Below, in pieces: positions 62,862 to 64,000 of a stretch of 64,000 nt of DNA. A program made the position numbers and the translations under genes. Position 1 is the first letter of the stretch; each line of letters opens with the position of its first letter. The notes below the pieces were generated by a model. The model was not told where the DNA came from. It saw nothing but the letters and a program-made list of their open reading frames with translations, and made no database searches. Source of the stretch: DATAGF01 sp963813355. Its GTDB lineage: Bacteria > Actinomycetota > Thermoleophilia > Miltoncostaeales > Miltoncostaeaceae. The stretch is from contig CAWEYS010000021.1 in NCBI GenBank assembly GCA_963813355.1, positions 1 through 64,000 on the forward strand, given 5' to 3'.

Positions 62862-64000
62862 TCCGCGGGGACCTCGGCGGCCGGCGGCCCCACTGGCTGC
62901 GGCGCGTCGGCCGCGGGCGGGCCCACCGGCTCCGGCACGGCCGGCTCGGCCGCCGCCGCCGCGGGAGCGGGCTCGGGACGGCGCGACCTCGGGGCCCGGG
63001 CTCGGCGCCGGCGCCGGCACCTCCGCTGCGGGCTGCTCGGGACCGGGGTCGGGGTCGGGCTGCTCGGGCGTGGGCGGCAGCTTGGGGCCGTCGCCGGGCG
63101 ACGGTGCGGGGGCCGGCTGTGGCTCGGGGGCCGGCGCGTCGGGGGCGGGGCGCTTCTCGGGCCGCGGCGGAGCGACCGGCTCGGCGCCGGGCTCCGCGGC
63201 CTCCGGCTCGCTCGCGGCGAGCGGCTCCGGCGACGCGACGAGCGCCGACGGCGTGATCGCGACCGGCGCGGGGCCGATGCCCGGCGCCGGCTCGGACGCG
63301 ACGGGCGTGGTGTCGCGGACCGCGGGGTCGCCCCGCGTCGGAACCTCGATCTCCGGGAGCGGGACCGCATCGACCGGCAGCGGCAGCGTCACGAGCCGGC
63401 AGCGGACGACCGGCGCTTCGGGGTCCGCGGCGCGGACCAGAACGTACGGGCGATAGGCCGTCGGGCAAAGGGCGGCGCGGGGAGCGGTCGGATCGACCGG
63501 AAGGGGGTCGACCTCGTCCGGCGGCTGCAGCGGGCCCGGGTCGGTGTCCTGCGGTGGGTCGATCACCGGCGGCACCTCGATCACCGGTGGGTCAATCACC
63601 GGGGGGACCTCGACCGGGGGGACCTCGACCGGGGGCAGGTCGACCGGGGGGACCTCGACCGGGGGCAGGTCGACCGGGGGGACCTCGACCGGGGGCACGT
63701 CGACCGGGGGCAGGTCGAGCGGCGGCACGTCGAGCGGCGGCACGTCGAGCGGGGGCAGGCCGATGGGCGGCACGTCGATGCGGCGGCACGTCGATCGGGG
63801 GCACGTCGATGGGCGGCACGTCGATCGGGGGCACGTCGATGGGCGGCACGTCGATCGGGGGCACGTCGATCGGGCGGCACGTCGATCGGGGGCACGTCGT
63901 CCGGCGGCACGTCGATCGGGGGCACGTCGACCGGGGGCACCTCGACCGGCGGCACCTCAACCACGGGGGGCGCCGGCAGCGGAGGCAGTTCGGTCACCGG
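62858..64000 (-). CDS. Val-Pro-Pro repeat protein, 5'-partial and frameshifted
   Basis: At the window edge the minus strand reads VTELPPLPAPPVVEVPPVEV and continues in pentapeptides VDVPP/IDVPP/VEVPP/LDVPP for about 140 residues. Next comes a short globular part with two Cys (AALCPTAYRPYVLVRAADPE, VVRCRLVTLPLPVDAVPLPE), then a Pro/Ala/Glu-rich tail ending VPEPVGPPAADAPQPVG. Shifts lie inside the repeats near 63,875 and 63,780 and again near 62,980. The gene probably begins beyond 64,000, so a signal peptide cannot be checked. Such repeats suggest a wall-spanning or surface protein. Confidence 0.65.
63545..63970 (-). repeat. 15-bp tandem repeats encoding [VIL][DE][VL]PP
   Basis: About 25 units of 15 bases on the plus strand, of types ACCTCGACCGGGGGG, ACGTCGATCGGGGGC and ACGTCGAGCGGCGGC, arranged in blocks of like units. 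Extra bases near 63,780 and 63,875 break the period by one base, where the reading frame also changes. The block structure points to expansion by slippage or unequal crossing over. Confidence 0.85.

Noticed and set aside
63545..63970. CRISPR-like array
   Set aside because: Units are 15 bases, directly adjacent without spacers, and encode a regular pentapeptide.

Overview
The window looks like a composite. Three stretches of high-GC DNA meet at two places where genes are cut or content changes. Segment A (1 to about 6,600) has classical Shine-Dalgarno sites. It carries a broken M20 amidohydrolase, a VapBC-type toxin-antitoxin pair, a lipoprotein, a broken thiosulfate sulfurtransferase, a helix-hairpin-helix protein, a SAM-dependent methyltransferase, and a translationally coupled pair made of a core (half-size) methionine synthase and a methylenetetrahydrofolate reductase whose 3' end is missing. 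Segment B (about 6,600 to between 9,560 and 9,990) is the N-terminal and middle part of one very large superfamily 2 helicase on the minus strand, riddled with frameshifts and cut at its C-terminus. Segment C (about 9,990 to 64,000) is densely packed and reads as one actinobacterial chromosome, most likely of the class Thermoleophilia (Solirubrobacterales-like). That assignment is inferred from very high GC, many GTG starts, leaderless -10 promoters, and gene content (MarP-like protease, PAC2, VanW, HemQ, BldC/MerR regulators, OsmC, LtrA). No database search backs any of the taxonomic statements. Layout of segment C: 9.8-18.5 kb holds membrane and envelope genes (DUF6328, PAC2, HD hydrolase, VanW, MarP-like protease, DsbA, PRC-barrel) and a first ssb. 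19.0-27.3 kb is a long minus-strand run. It starts with a thioredoxin-TPR chaperone, a methyltransferase and DNA polymerase IV, continues with a FakA/FakB-type fatty acid kinase pair (DAK2 plus DegV), and ends in a compact cluster resembling methylamine-dehydrogenase maturation: a MauE-thioredoxin fusion, a Tat-exported Cys-rich protein, and a membrane protein with a beta-propeller-like tail. 27.4-34.9 kb carries EttA, a DUF11 surface protein, an LLM flavin oxidoreductase behind a palindromic operator, and aconitase. 35-39 kb is the pstSCAB phosphate operon behind a four-repeat PHO box. 39-46.6 kb carries an FAD monooxygenase, MetY, a DUF1624 membrane protein, an inositol monophosphatase, IspH and an M23 peptidase. 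46.5-58.7 kb carries a UDP-sugar pyrophosphorylase, an alcohol dehydrogenase, OsmC, HemQ, a PQQ-type sugar dehydrogenase, DedA, a tandem pair of MerR-type regulators, a metallophosphoesterase and LtrA. 58.8-62.9 kb is the housekeeping block rpsF-ssb-rplI-dnaB-purA, without rpsR. The window ends inside a Val-Pro-Pro repeat protein. Three themes recur in segment C. Many genes start 6-9 bases after a TANNNT box, as expected for leaderless mRNAs. Convergent genes nearly always overlap at their stop codons, several times by a shared CTAG. Roughly twenty genes carry single-base frameshifts inside otherwise conserved proteins, which most simply reflects uncorrected indel errors in the assembly. No rRNA, tRNA, CRISPR array, insertion sequence or prophage was recognised.
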